Assembly: GCA_044222245.1 (NCBI GenBank)
Contig: JBGANQ010000009.1
Location: forward strand, 95,389 to 159,388
Origin: CALFML01 sp044222245
GTDB lineage: Bacteria; Myxococcota_A; Polyangia; Palsa-1104; JAEUJZ01
DNA length: 64,000 bases
Direction: 5' to 3'
The notes beneath the pieces are model-generated. The model was given only the letters and a program-made list of their open reading frames with translations. It did no database searches and was not told the DNA's origin. Shown here piece after piece: positions 14,792-22,091 of the stretch. Positions within the stretch are counted from its first letter, which is position 1. Each line of letters starts with the position of its first letter. A program made the translations under genes and the position numbers.

Positions 14792-16828
14792 TTAGTAGCG
14801 CCGACCCCGCCGCCCTGCACGGTTGCCCGTGTTCGACAGAAGGAAACCGATTCCGAGGCCGATGGCGCCGACCGCGATGGCCCCATAGGCTCCATCGCCG
14901 CCGCCCGCGTTCCGGTTGTAGCCGTCCCACAGGTCCGACATGGTGCGCACCACGCCAATCCCCGCTTGCATGTCGAGCGCGTAGATCTGATCGTCGAGCA
15001 CACTGAGCGCTGAGGCATTGACTGCCTGCTCGGAAGCGATCCAATCCAGGAGCGCCGGAACCAAGTCCCCATACTTGCTTGTGAAGCTGGCGATCTTGTC
15101 CTTCGCCGCGTTTTCCGCGTCGATGGCGCTTAGTAGATCGTCCCGCTTCGAGCGCAGGTTTCGGCCGGCGAAGAACCCGGTTATCGCTTCGGCGGCGTCT
15201 GCGCCAGTCCGAAGAAAGCCGCCGCCGCCCCTGCCCCGGTTCATCATGCCCATGCCCATGCCCATGTTGCCCATGTTGCCCATGTTGCCCATGTCCATCT
15301 GCGGCATGTTCATTTCGCGGAAGGCCATCGCGGCTTCCTGATAGTCCTGCTCGGAAGCGAAAGTCACTATCCGGCCACCGATTCGGGCCTGGAATCCGCC
15401 CCCCGAGTTTCCGATGGCGGGCAGGTTGTTGGTGGCTGGTGCAAGTGCCGTGCTCTCCACCTCACGCACGACAAACGTGCCGTCTGGATTTTGGCTGACC
15501 ACCTGAAAGTTCTTCATAGATTCCCCTTTCGTTGCGCTCCCTTGGCGCTTTTCTGTTTGTTCGCCGCTTGTGTTATCGGTAGCCGACCAACCGGAATCGG
15601 GGCCAGCGCTGTCGTTGGAGTTCAAAATTTCGGGGCTGTCGTCGCCCTCCTCTGAGTCTTCATCGGCCTCATCTCCGCTAAGAAGCCAGTCGCGGTCCCC
15701 ACGCGCATCCAGCTCAACGAAAGTCAGAAGCCGGAAGCGCCCATCCGCGTCAGGTTCGCCTAGCTGGCTTGCCTGCCACTGCATACCGTCTGAGCCCCGC
15801 ACGACGGTAACAGCTGACACCCGCCATCCGCTGGGCTCTTCCAGGCGCAACGTTCCCGTCATCAAGTCGCCGATGTCGTCAGAGAGGCTCAAATAGGCGC
15901 GGATATTTTCCTTCGAGCCGTCAGAGGTGGCCACCACCATCTCTGGTAGGATTCCCTCGACCCCGTGAAGCCCCAGCAGCACGTCACCCTGTCCCGAGCG
16001 AGCACTTCGGATTGTTAGCCGAAATCGCAACTTTGGAAGACTAAGGTTGTGGGCCTGCTGCGGATACAGTCGTAGCCGCGTAGCCGACTCTATAAATTCA
16101 GGGAGCGAAGGGACAAATGGGTAGGTCGTGCCCGGCTCGACCTCGGGCAGCAAACTAGCCACCGCGTCGCCGTCGATTTCCGTCTCATCGCCCGCCAGCC
16201 CGCGGCGGATTCCCTTACCCTCCTGCTTGGCCACCAGCTCAGCCAGGTCGTTGATCGGCTGCGGAAACCCCCACAGCAGCGCCTCGCGGATCTCGATCGC
16301 CACTTCAAGCAGGGAGCGAAGGGACTCGCCAACAAGCGGTATCTCCTCCTGAGCTTGGGCGGCGGCCTCAAGGGTCGCGACGGCTACATGGTCGAGCACT
16401 CGCGTAGAAGCAGAGCTGGTGCGGCGTCTTTCATCACGGGTAGCGTGGAATTTACTACGCCACTCGTCCAGCGAGACCATCGCGTCCTTGGCATGCGCCC
16501 AGGATGAGATTAGGTATGCCTGCTGGGCAGCGGAGAGCGCCGTCAGCTCCCCCACTATCGAAAGCATTTTTGACGGGTCGCCGTGAAGGCTAGCCCAGAG
16601 GGCACCAAGAATAGCGGCTTGACCGAAGTTTTCGTTGGCGGCGGCTGATCTTGGCACACCGGCAATGGGGGCCTCGGTCTGCAGCACACCACGCACCTTG
16701 GGAGAAGCGATTTCCTCCGACGAATGGAACGATGGGCCGCGCCCCATCTTTGCTATGTCCTCATCGGACCAGCCAAGGGACCGCAGGTACTGGACAACAT
16801 CTTCGCTAGGGGTGGGCATCATCGGCAT
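14792..16828 (-). CDS. 678-aa element protein: helical module, acidic middle, Met/Gly-rich and membrane C-terminus
   Basis: Residues 1-25 carry a short helical module (YLRSLGWSDEDIAKMG) also found in the M23 protein. Residues about 50-430 are mixed alpha/beta and unrecognised; 385-440 form an acidic, Ser-rich tail-like stretch (DEADEDSEEGDDSPE). At residue 438 a second in-frame ATG (MKNFQVVSQNPDGTFVV) is preceded by AAAGGGG, so a 241-residue C-terminal product may also be made. That part contains a Met/Gly/Asn repeat (MDMGNMGNMGNMGMGMGMMN) and a C-terminal Gly-rich transmembrane helix (YGAIAVGAIGLGIGFLLS) ending in RRGRRY. The whole looks like two genes fused in frame. The start lies 5 bp after the M23 gene stop. 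Probably structural; function unknown. Confidence 0.7.
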   Translation of the reverse strand: MPMMPTPSEDVVQYLRSLGWSDEDIAKMGRGPSFHSSEEIASPKVRGVLQTEAPIAGVPRSAAANENFGQAAILGALWASLHGDPSKMLSIVGELTALSAAQQAYLISSWAHAKDAMVSLDEWRSKFHATRDERRRTSSASTRVLDHVAVATLEAAAQAQEEIPLVGESLRSLLEVAIEIREALLWGFPQPINDLAELVAKQEGKGIRRGLAGDETEIDGDAVASLLPEVEPGTTYPFVPSLPEFIESATRLRLYPQQAHNLSLPKLRFRLTIRSARSGQGDVLLGLHGVEGILPEMVVATSDGSKENIRAYLSLSDDIGDLMTGTLRLEEPSGWRVSAVTVVRGSDGMQWQASQLGEPDADGRFRLLTFVELDARGDRDWLLSGDEADEDSEEGDDSPEILNSNDSAGPDSGWSATDNTSGEQTEKRQGSATKGESMKNFQVVSQNPDGTFVVREVESTALAPATNNLPAIGNSGGGFQARIGGRIVTFASEQDYQEAAMAFREMNMPQMDMGNMGNMGNMGMGMGMMNRGRGGGGFLRTGADAAEAITGFFAGRNLRSKRDDLLSAIDAENAAKDKIASFTSKYGDLVPALLDWIASEQAVNASALSVLDDQIYALDMQAGIGVVRTMSDLWDGYNRNAGGGDGAYGAIAVGAIGLGIGFLLSNTGNRAGRRGRRY
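15515..15530 (-). promoter_or_regulatory. Internal ribosome binding site and start codon
   Basis: On the minus strand GAAAGGGGAATCT directly precedes an in-frame ATG at 15517 inside the 678-aa gene. It is a stronger Shine-Dalgarno sequence than that of the annotated start (GACTAGGGACA), so a nested 241-residue protein is plausible. Confidence 0.5.
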
Positions 16829-16833
16829 TGTCC

Positions 16834-18267
16834 CTAGTCCGGCTCGCTTGCGTCGACGGGGCTGGAGTCGGACGAATCGTTTGGCTGAGCACCCGAGTCG
16901 TCACCCTTGGATTGATCGGGCAGGTCGATATCATCATCGGGCGCGTCAATAACGCCGATGTCTGTGTCGGTATCTGGCAAATCCGATCTGTCATCTTCCG
17001 TGGTAATTTCGGCCTTGTCTGTGTCGCTCGGCTCTTTATCGTCTGTGTCGCTCGGCTCTTTAGTGTCTGTATCGCTCGGCTCTTTAGTGTCTGTATCGCT
17101 CGGCTCTTTATCGTCTGTGTCGCTCGGCCCGGTCGGCTCGGGCTGTTTGCCCTTGTCTTCCATGCTGGTCTTATCGCCGCTACCTTTGGACGGCTTCTTA
17201 CCTTGCCCGTCCCCTGCGGTCTTACCGCCGGAGTCAGTGCCTAGTAGCTTCTTCAGTGCGGTTGTAACAGCCTCAACCCCGCCCTTGATCAGCGGTCCAT
17301 AAAGCACGTCGGGGTTTGGGAGTTTCCCGCTTGAGGATTCACGCCCGCCAGGCGGTTCTTTTGTCAGAAGGGAAAGGAATCGCTTCTGCTCGTTCGGCGG
17401 CAGATCCGCGAACCCTGCCAGCAAATCGCCTAGGTCAGTCGGCTTCGCCTTAGCCGTCACTTTGCGGGCGCTAACCTTGACATCGGGAATGGTCACGTCG
17501 CCAGCACCGCCCTGCCGCAACACCGATGCAAAGGCAGTGCGGGTATCGGCTGTTGCGCCGGCAACGGCCCGATATAGGGATTCCGCTGTCTTTGCTGCCT
17601 TCTCGGGGCCAGCAATGAACCTGGCGATTTCATCTTTGTTCCAGCCCAAGAGTCCTAACTGATTCGCCGCGACTTGCGCCGGGTCCTCTCGTTTGCGGGT
17701 CAGCAGTTCGCGGGCTGCTGCCTCAGTCCATCCCTGTGCTACCAGATAGCCGATAGCAATTCGTTGGTCAGCCGAATCGACGTTCGCCATGGGTGAAGTT
17801 TCTCGCGGCGCCAGAAGTGAAAGCGGGTCCACCGGCGGCCCGTACTGCCGGGACTCACTGCTCCAATCGTAGGAGCGTATCTCGAAGTGAACATGCGGGC
17901 CGGCGTGCTCGACTCCAGAGGTGCCGACCGTGCCAATTACCGTTCGTGGGGATACCAGCTCGCCAACACGCGCCACCGGGTCCGCTGAAAGATGCAGATA
18001 CCGAAAAATCCGTCCCTCAGAATCAACCACATCGACAAACCAGCCGGCGCGCCTGAGCCCCTCGCTTGCCCCGGCCCGGGTGCCATTAACAACCCTCCGC
18101 ACGATGCCAGCTGAGGCGGACCTTACCGGAGTGCCTTCCCTGGCAAATATGTCGATGCCTTTGTGGGGCCTACCGCTGCCGCGCCGCTTCGTCGCAAGCG
18201 ACTCGCCTACCCGGCTAATTAGCCGGGGGTCAATAGGCCAAGCAAAGGGGCCGCTAGCAGAGGTCAT
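16834..18267 (-). CDS. M23-family peptidase with helical modules and acidic repeat tail
   Basis: Residues about 10-150 form an M23/LytM metallopeptidase domain: RPHKGIDIFAREGTPV (zinc ligands in HxxxD), then GPHVHFEIR (HxH). Members cleave peptidoglycan cross-bridges. No signal peptide is visible, so the enzyme probably travels with a particle or injection complex. Residues about 165-215 hold two helical hairpins with an LGW-like core (YLVAQGWTEAAARELL, QLGLLGWNKDEIARFI). The C-terminal third is Lys/Gly-rich and then strongly acidic, with five SDTD-KEP octapeptide repeats (24-bp DNA period near 17015-17130). ATGA overlap with the preceding gene. A cell-wall-opening enzyme inside this operon points to genome or effector delivery through an envelope, or release. 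Confidence 0.8.
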   Translation of the reverse strand: MTSASGPFAWPIDPRLISRVGESLATKRRGSGRPHKGIDIFAREGTPVRSASAGIVRRVVNGTRAGASEGLRRAGWFVDVVDSEGRIFRYLHLSADPVARVGELVSPRTVIGTVGTSGVEHAGPHVHFEIRSYDWSSESRQYGPPVDPLSLLAPRETSPMANVDSADQRIAIGYLVAQGWTEAAARELLTRKREDPAQVAANQLGLLGWNKDEIARFIAGPEKAAKTAESLYRAVAGATADTRTAFASVLRQGGAGDVTIPDVKVSARKVTAKAKPTDLGDLLAGFADLPPNEQKRFLSLLTKEPPGGRESSSGKLPNPDVLYGPLIKGGVEAVTTALKKLLGTDSGGKTAGDGQGKKPSKGSGDKTSMEDKGKQPEPTGPSDTDDKEPSDTDTKEPSDTDTKEPSDTDDKEPSDTDKAEITTEDDRSDLPDTDTDIGVIDAPDDDIDLPDQSKGDDSGAQPNDSSDSSPVDASEPD

Positions 18268-18923
18268 GTGTAAAACTCAACCCCTTCTATCGAATCGAGC
18301 AACAGACTGGTCTTCAGCCAGTCTCGCCGAACGTCGGCGGCGGTTTTCCGATAATTGATTAGGCGCTGCTCCCGCTTATCCAGCGGTTTGCCAAGCCTCT
18401 TTTTCTGTCGCGCAGTCTCGGCTATCTTGAAAACGGCATCCTGCTCAGCCGGCTCGAAGAACTTTCGAGCGCCCTTGAGGCGCGAGGGCTTTTTTCCTAG
18501 GAGGACGGCTGTAGCCAGGTTGCGAAACTTTTCGGTCGCGGCCTCGACTGTCGATACCGGACGCAAGCCGCCCCCCGGCCTACGGTCGCCCTGTTCGCCC
18601 CATCCCGAGCCATTTGTGATTCGGTCGAACAGCGTCTGTCGTTTCCGCTTGCTACGTAGTTGCGTCCAAATCTGCTCGACATGGAGTTCTTCGCTGCCCC
18701 GCGGGTTTTCCGATGCGAGCATGCGCGCGGCGGCCTCAACGTCTAGCGTTGAGAATGGCCGCTCGAGGGGAACCAGTATTGTTGGGGCTCCAGCAAGTCT
18801 CCCCGCCTCCGGCTGGGGAGAGGCTTCAAGGCGACCCACGGCAGCCCGGGCGGCAAGTAGGGCCAAGCCCCCGACACCTAGTATTCCGACCCCGATGGCT
18901 ATCCCCCAACCGTCCCGGCTCAT
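18264..18923 (-). CDS. Membrane-anchored element protein
   Basis: A 219-residue protein with an N-terminal Gly-rich transmembrane helix (GWGIAIGVGILGVGGLALLA) followed by a ~170-residue soluble, basic domain. The stretch LDVEAAARMLASENPRGSEE has the look of a lysozyme-like/SleB-type hydrolase opening with a central Glu, but I cannot confirm that fold. ATGA overlaps join it to both neighbours (18264-18267 and 18920-18923), so it is co-translated with the double-domain membrane protein and the M23 peptidase. A second envelope-active enzyme would fit this position. Confidence 0.65.
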   Translation of the reverse strand: MSRDGWGIAIGVGILGVGGLALLAARAAVGRLEASPQPEAGRLAGAPTILVPLERPFSTLDVEAAARMLASENPRGSEELHVEQIWTQLRSKRKRQTLFDRITNGSGWGEQGDRRPGGGLRPVSTVEAATEKFRNLATAVLLGKKPSRLKGARKFFEPAEQDAVFKIAETARQKKRLGKPLDKREQRLINYRKTAADVRRDWLKTSLLLDSIEGVEFYT

Positions 18924-20245
18924 TTTCGGCCCTTCGACGAATAGGCCACCACGGCGGCTGTAACCCCTACGGCCACAAGACCACCCACCACCAATCCAAC
19001 GGCTAGCTCGGAGGATGGGTCCGCCACTTTTCGCGCTCCCTCAAGCCGGGCAAGCTGCCCCGCTCGCTCCAAGGTCCCCGCCTTGCGTTTCCCCTTGGAA
19101 TTGCCGCCCTCTTCACTTGTGCTGCGGCTCTGACGTTCCTTGGCCGGCTCGGGCTCGTCACCGCGGCCTTTGGAACCCGGACGGCCCGGCTCTGTTTCGC
19201 CAGGCTTAGGCTCGCCACTTTTGCCCGGCCGGCTCTTGCTGCCCGCTGGTCGCTTTTGGAAGCCCGCCCAGCGCTTGGCCAACACTTCCGGCACCGGAAA
19301 CCGACGCAGGGCTATCGCCTCGGCCGCGGCGAAAGCGCGGTTGGCCACGATCACCTCGATTGCAGTAACCACGATACCCGTTATCGCTGGGGCAAGTCGT
19401 CGTCCGGCCTCCTGCAGCTCGCGGTCATTGGTCGCAAGGTATGCCGCTGACAACCCGGAGGAAAGGGCCGTCCCTACTTCCTTCGCGCGGTCGATTAGGG
19501 AAAGCAGACCGATGCCGAGTAGGATTGCGTTAATCGTATCCACTACTGGTGCGGTCGCCGGAATGAGCGACGCGACAACCCATCCTGCGAGTAGGAGGGC
19601 CAGCAACCAGACCTGCCGGACGCTGATTCTAAGTTGTTTGCCCACCTCTGTACTCTGCAGAGCGTCGGACATCGCAAGCGCGATCCGCGCCGCTAAAGCG
19701 GCGAGCCACCTTGCACCACTAACTACGGGCCTATGTGAATCAAAGTCGCGAATGAAGATTCCCCGGTCATAAATACCTGCGAACCAATCTGGAATGGGAA
19801 AGACCCCGACTATTGCCTTTTCGATCTTGATAAAAGTTGCCTGATTCACAGTATTCGATAGTGCGTTTAGCGAATACTCGTCCATGGCCTCGGCAAAAAT
19901 TAGCGAGGCCGAATCGAGTTCATTCTCGTTGTTTGCTGAGTAGGCGGCGCTAATGCCTTTCAGAAGTTTCGCGCCAATATCTGGAAGGTTCTTGAGCAAC
20001 CCCAGCGCGCCGATGCCTAAGAGGATGGCGTTGACCACTCCAGCCAACCCCGCCGTGCCGGGAAAGGACGAAGTAGCAAACCAACCGGCCATCAGCAGCG
20101 CGACTACCCAAGCCTGGGCGCTGGACAGCCGGCCGTAGACTGCCAGCGCCATCGCGTAGGCAAGCCGCCCGCCCAGCGCGGCGAGCCATTGCGAGCCCGA
20201 CGTGATTGGTGACGTTGCCGAGAAGTCGCGAAAGAACAGATTCAT
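18920..20245 (-). CDS. Multi-span membrane protein with internal duplication
   Basis: A 441-residue protein. Two ~130-residue repeats (about 1-135 and 165-300) align along their length: FFRDFSATSPITSGSQWLAA with FIRDFDSHRPVVSGARWLAA; VVALLMAGWFA with LLALLLAGWVV; VVNAILLGIGALGLL with TINAILLGIGLLSLI; and GISAAYSANNENEL with GLSAAYLATNDREL. Each repeat has about two hydrophobic helices. The layout recalls the hydrophobic domain preceding toxins in polymorphic toxin proteins, though no toxin follows. Next comes a charged Gly/Pro/Lys/Glu linker and a C-terminal transmembrane helix (GLVVGGLVAVGVTAAVVAYS) with a basic end. ATGA overlaps with both neighbours. Candidate membrane channel or portal component; inference only. 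Confidence 0.7.
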   Translation of the reverse strand: MNLFFRDFSATSPITSGSQWLAALGGRLAYAMALAVYGRLSSAQAWVVALLMAGWFATSSFPGTAGLAGVVNAILLGIGALGLLKNLPDIGAKLLKGISAAYSANNENELDSASLIFAEAMDEYSLNALSNTVNQATFIKIEKAIVGVFPIPDWFAGIYDRGIFIRDFDSHRPVVSGARWLAALAARIALAMSDALQSTEVGKQLRISVRQVWLLALLLAGWVVASLIPATAPVVDTINAILLGIGLLSLIDRAKEVGTALSSGLSAAYLATNDRELQEAGRRLAPAITGIVVTAIEVIVANRAFAAAEAIALRRFPVPEVLAKRWAGFQKRPAGSKSRPGKSGEPKPGETEPGRPGSKGRGDEPEPAKERQSRSTSEEGGNSKGKRKAGTLERAGQLARLEGARKVADPSSELAVGLVVGGLVAVGVTAAVVAYSSKGRK

Positions 20246-21303
20246 GCGACCCGCTCACCGGCGACACTATTGAGCCATGACGCGAAGGAGGCAGGATCGC
20301 GGTATCCTACGAGCCGAGCGGCTTCCGCGCCGTCTTTGCCGAAGGCGATGAAGGTCGGGTAAGACTCCACGCCCAACGACTCCGCAACGCGGGCGGCGTC
20401 GTCGCTTGTGTCCGTATCGAAGTCGGCAAAAACGTATCGCTTGAGCGCGGTGGCGATGGCTGGGCTCTGCTGGGCTGCGGCCTTAAAGTTCTTGCAGGGG
20501 CCACACCATGTAGCGCTGATCATCACAAGTAGGGGACGGCCTACGCGCTTCGCCCGCGCTGCTACCTGTGCCAGCCTTCCCTTCGGTGCGGCAGCGTTCT
20601 GCGGGCCAGCGCAGATCGCCTCGGCTTCAGCTGGCGAATGACCGGCGGACAGGAGCATGGCCACGCATGTCTGCTTAGTGGTTAGCTGGGGCGCATCCAG
20701 CGCAAGGCGCGGCTTGGTTGCCGAAGCGGGCCGGCTAGCAACCTCGCCGAAGTCTGGCTCTCCAACCTGAGTCTTCAGACCATCGGTCAGCTTCCTGTAA
20801 ATGTCATTTCCCACGGCAGCTTTAAGGGCAGGTAGCCCAAGGCGAGACGCCGCGGTTTGGAAGGCTTCAGCGATCTTTCCGCTGTCTTCGGGCCTCTTAT
20901 TGTCGTAGGCAGACCGGGCTGCCGGATCTAGCAACTCTTTCCTGCCATCAAAGAAGTTAAAGAGCAAAGTGAAGGCCAATCCATCCGTCAGCTTGCGAAC
21001 GGTCGGCAACGCCTGCGGAAGGCGCTGACTACGAATGAGATACCAACAACTCAGAAGAATGGAAAAATACCAAGCGCGCTCCCTAGTCAAGACCGTAGAC
21101 CAATCCGAGGTCCCATCGCGCTTGTCCAGAGACTTCGCCGCCGCCACGATGCCTCGGGCGAGCCTGCGAACATAGTCCCGAGGCAGCTGATCCGCGGCGC
21201 CTTCGTCTGTCGGGTGGGGGCGCTGAGCTAGAAACTTAGCCCGCCCCTCGAATCCCGCGCGATCCACCCTGCGGGGCCGTGATTCTTCCCAATCCGCGGC
21301 CAT
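20242..21303 (-). CDS. Protein with C-terminal thioredoxin domain
   Basis: A 353-residue protein. Residues about 250-350 are a thioredoxin fold with an intact active site (MISATWCGPCKNFKAAAQ) and the cis-Pro segment GVESYPTFIAFGKDG. The N-terminal ~200 residues are helical and unrecognised (SILLSCWYLIRSQRLPQALP). Between them is a short helical hairpin (CVAMLLSAGHSPAEAEAICA) like those in the M23 and 678-aa proteins. No signal peptide is seen, so the redox domain acts in the cytoplasm or inside a particle, perhaps forming or breaking disulfides in element proteins. It starts 3 bp after the upstream gene and ends in an ATGA overlap. Confidence 0.8.
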   Translation of the reverse strand: MAADWEESRPRRVDRAGFEGRAKFLAQRPHPTDEGAADQLPRDYVRRLARGIVAAAKSLDKRDGTSDWSTVLTRERAWYFSILLSCWYLIRSQRLPQALPTVRKLTDGLAFTLLFNFFDGRKELLDPAARSAYDNKRPEDSGKIAEAFQTAASRLGLPALKAAVGNDIYRKLTDGLKTQVGEPDFGEVASRPASATKPRLALDAPQLTTKQTCVAMLLSAGHSPAEAEAICAGPQNAAAPKGRLAQVAARAKRVGRPLLVMISATWCGPCKNFKAAAQQSPAIATALKRYVFADFDTDTSDDAARVAESLGVESYPTFIAFGKDGAEAARLVGYRDPASFASWLNSVAGERVA

Positions 21304-21306
21304 TGC

Positions 21307-21957
21307 CTATGACCCCGCCTTGTCTAGTTTGCCCTGCAGCTCCGTTACCTTCTGATTGAGATTGGCGATCTCGGCCTCATAGGCAACTTTCTGTGCCATG
21401 GCCGACTTGGCATCCCGACGCCGCACCCGGAGCGCTCGCCAGAGATTCGACGCACCTAAAAGAGTGAATGCTTTTGACCACTCGTGCGCAATTTCCCGCG
21501 GCATTGATGGGAACACTTTCAAACCGGCCGCGTCCGGTGAGCGGGTCAGCAGCTCGCCCCAATAGACCGCCATGCCGATCACAAGGTGCGGTAGGCTCTG
21601 CCAGATATCCGAGTTCTCCGCGAAACTCGGGAAAATATCCTCCAGCTTTCGCAGGAGCCAATTGATCGCCTCAAATGATAGGACTCCGGCAAGCGAGCCT
21701 GCCATGTCCACGCCAGCTACGTGAACGCGGCTGTTCTTGTCCTTGGCCATCGTATATAACTTCTCAACGGCCTGAGTGCTCATCTTTGCCGCCTGCATGG
21801 TTGCGCGCGGCACCATGGCAGCGCCCTCCGCAGCTCGTGCGGCCAGCTCTAGGGCAGCGTTTTGGCGCGCTGCTCGCTGCATCATCATCATCGCGCGGTC
21901 TTCCCCATTCATGCCCGCGGATGATGGCACCATTGCCATTTCCTTTTTCTTTGCCAT
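21307..21957 (-). CDS. Element protein with Met-rich N-terminus and C-terminal coiled coil
   Basis: A 216-residue protein starting MAKKKEMAMVPSSAG; AAGGGGG lies 7 bases upstream. A longer start at 22002 would use sequence created by a 49-bp tandem duplication of the upstream gene's 3' end and is rejected. Residues about 20-75 are Met/Ala-rich helices (RAMMMMQRAARQNAALELAA). The centre has moderately hydrophobic helices (AGSLAGVLSFEAINWLL; HLVIGMAVYWGELL), and the last 35 residues form a coiled coil (YEAEIANLNQKVTELQGKLD). Family unknown. It sits between the methylase-helicase and the thioredoxin gene in the operon. Confidence 0.7.
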   Translation of the reverse strand: MAKKKEMAMVPSSAGMNGEDRAMMMMQRAARQNAALELAARAAEGAAMVPRATMQAAKMSTQAVEKLYTMAKDKNSRVHVAGVDMAGSLAGVLSFEAINWLLRKLEDIFPSFAENSDIWQSLPHLVIGMAVYWGELLTRSPDAAGLKVFPSMPREIAHEWSKAFTLLGASNLWRALRVRRRDAKSAMAQKVAYEAEIANLNQKVTELQGKLDKAGS

Positions 21958-21993
21958 CGACTGCCCCCTTCTGTTGCAGTTGCAATTACATTT

Positions 21994-22091
21994 CTCTGCC
22001 ATAGGTCGCCTTTAGTGCTGCTAGCGTCGGCAGATCAGGTCGCTCTGCCATACGCCGCCATTACTGCTGCTAGCGTCGGCAGGTCAGGTTG
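21994..22091 (-). repeat. 49-bp tandem duplication at the 3' end of the methylase-helicase gene
   Basis: Copies at 21994-22042 and 22043-22091 match at 43 of 49 positions. Both encode PDLPTLAA..A.YGR, but 49 is not a multiple of three, so the downstream copy is now out of frame. Without the duplication the gene would run ...TYGREM and stop at 21986; with it the gene stops at 22035 after ...AAYGRAT. The change therefore swapped only the last residues. Confidence 0.85.

Noticed and set aside
21958..22002. Upstream start MAEKCNCN for the 21307 gene
   Set aside because: It lies in a 49-bp duplication of the methylase-helicase end; the internal start at 21957 has AAGGGGG at ideal spacing.
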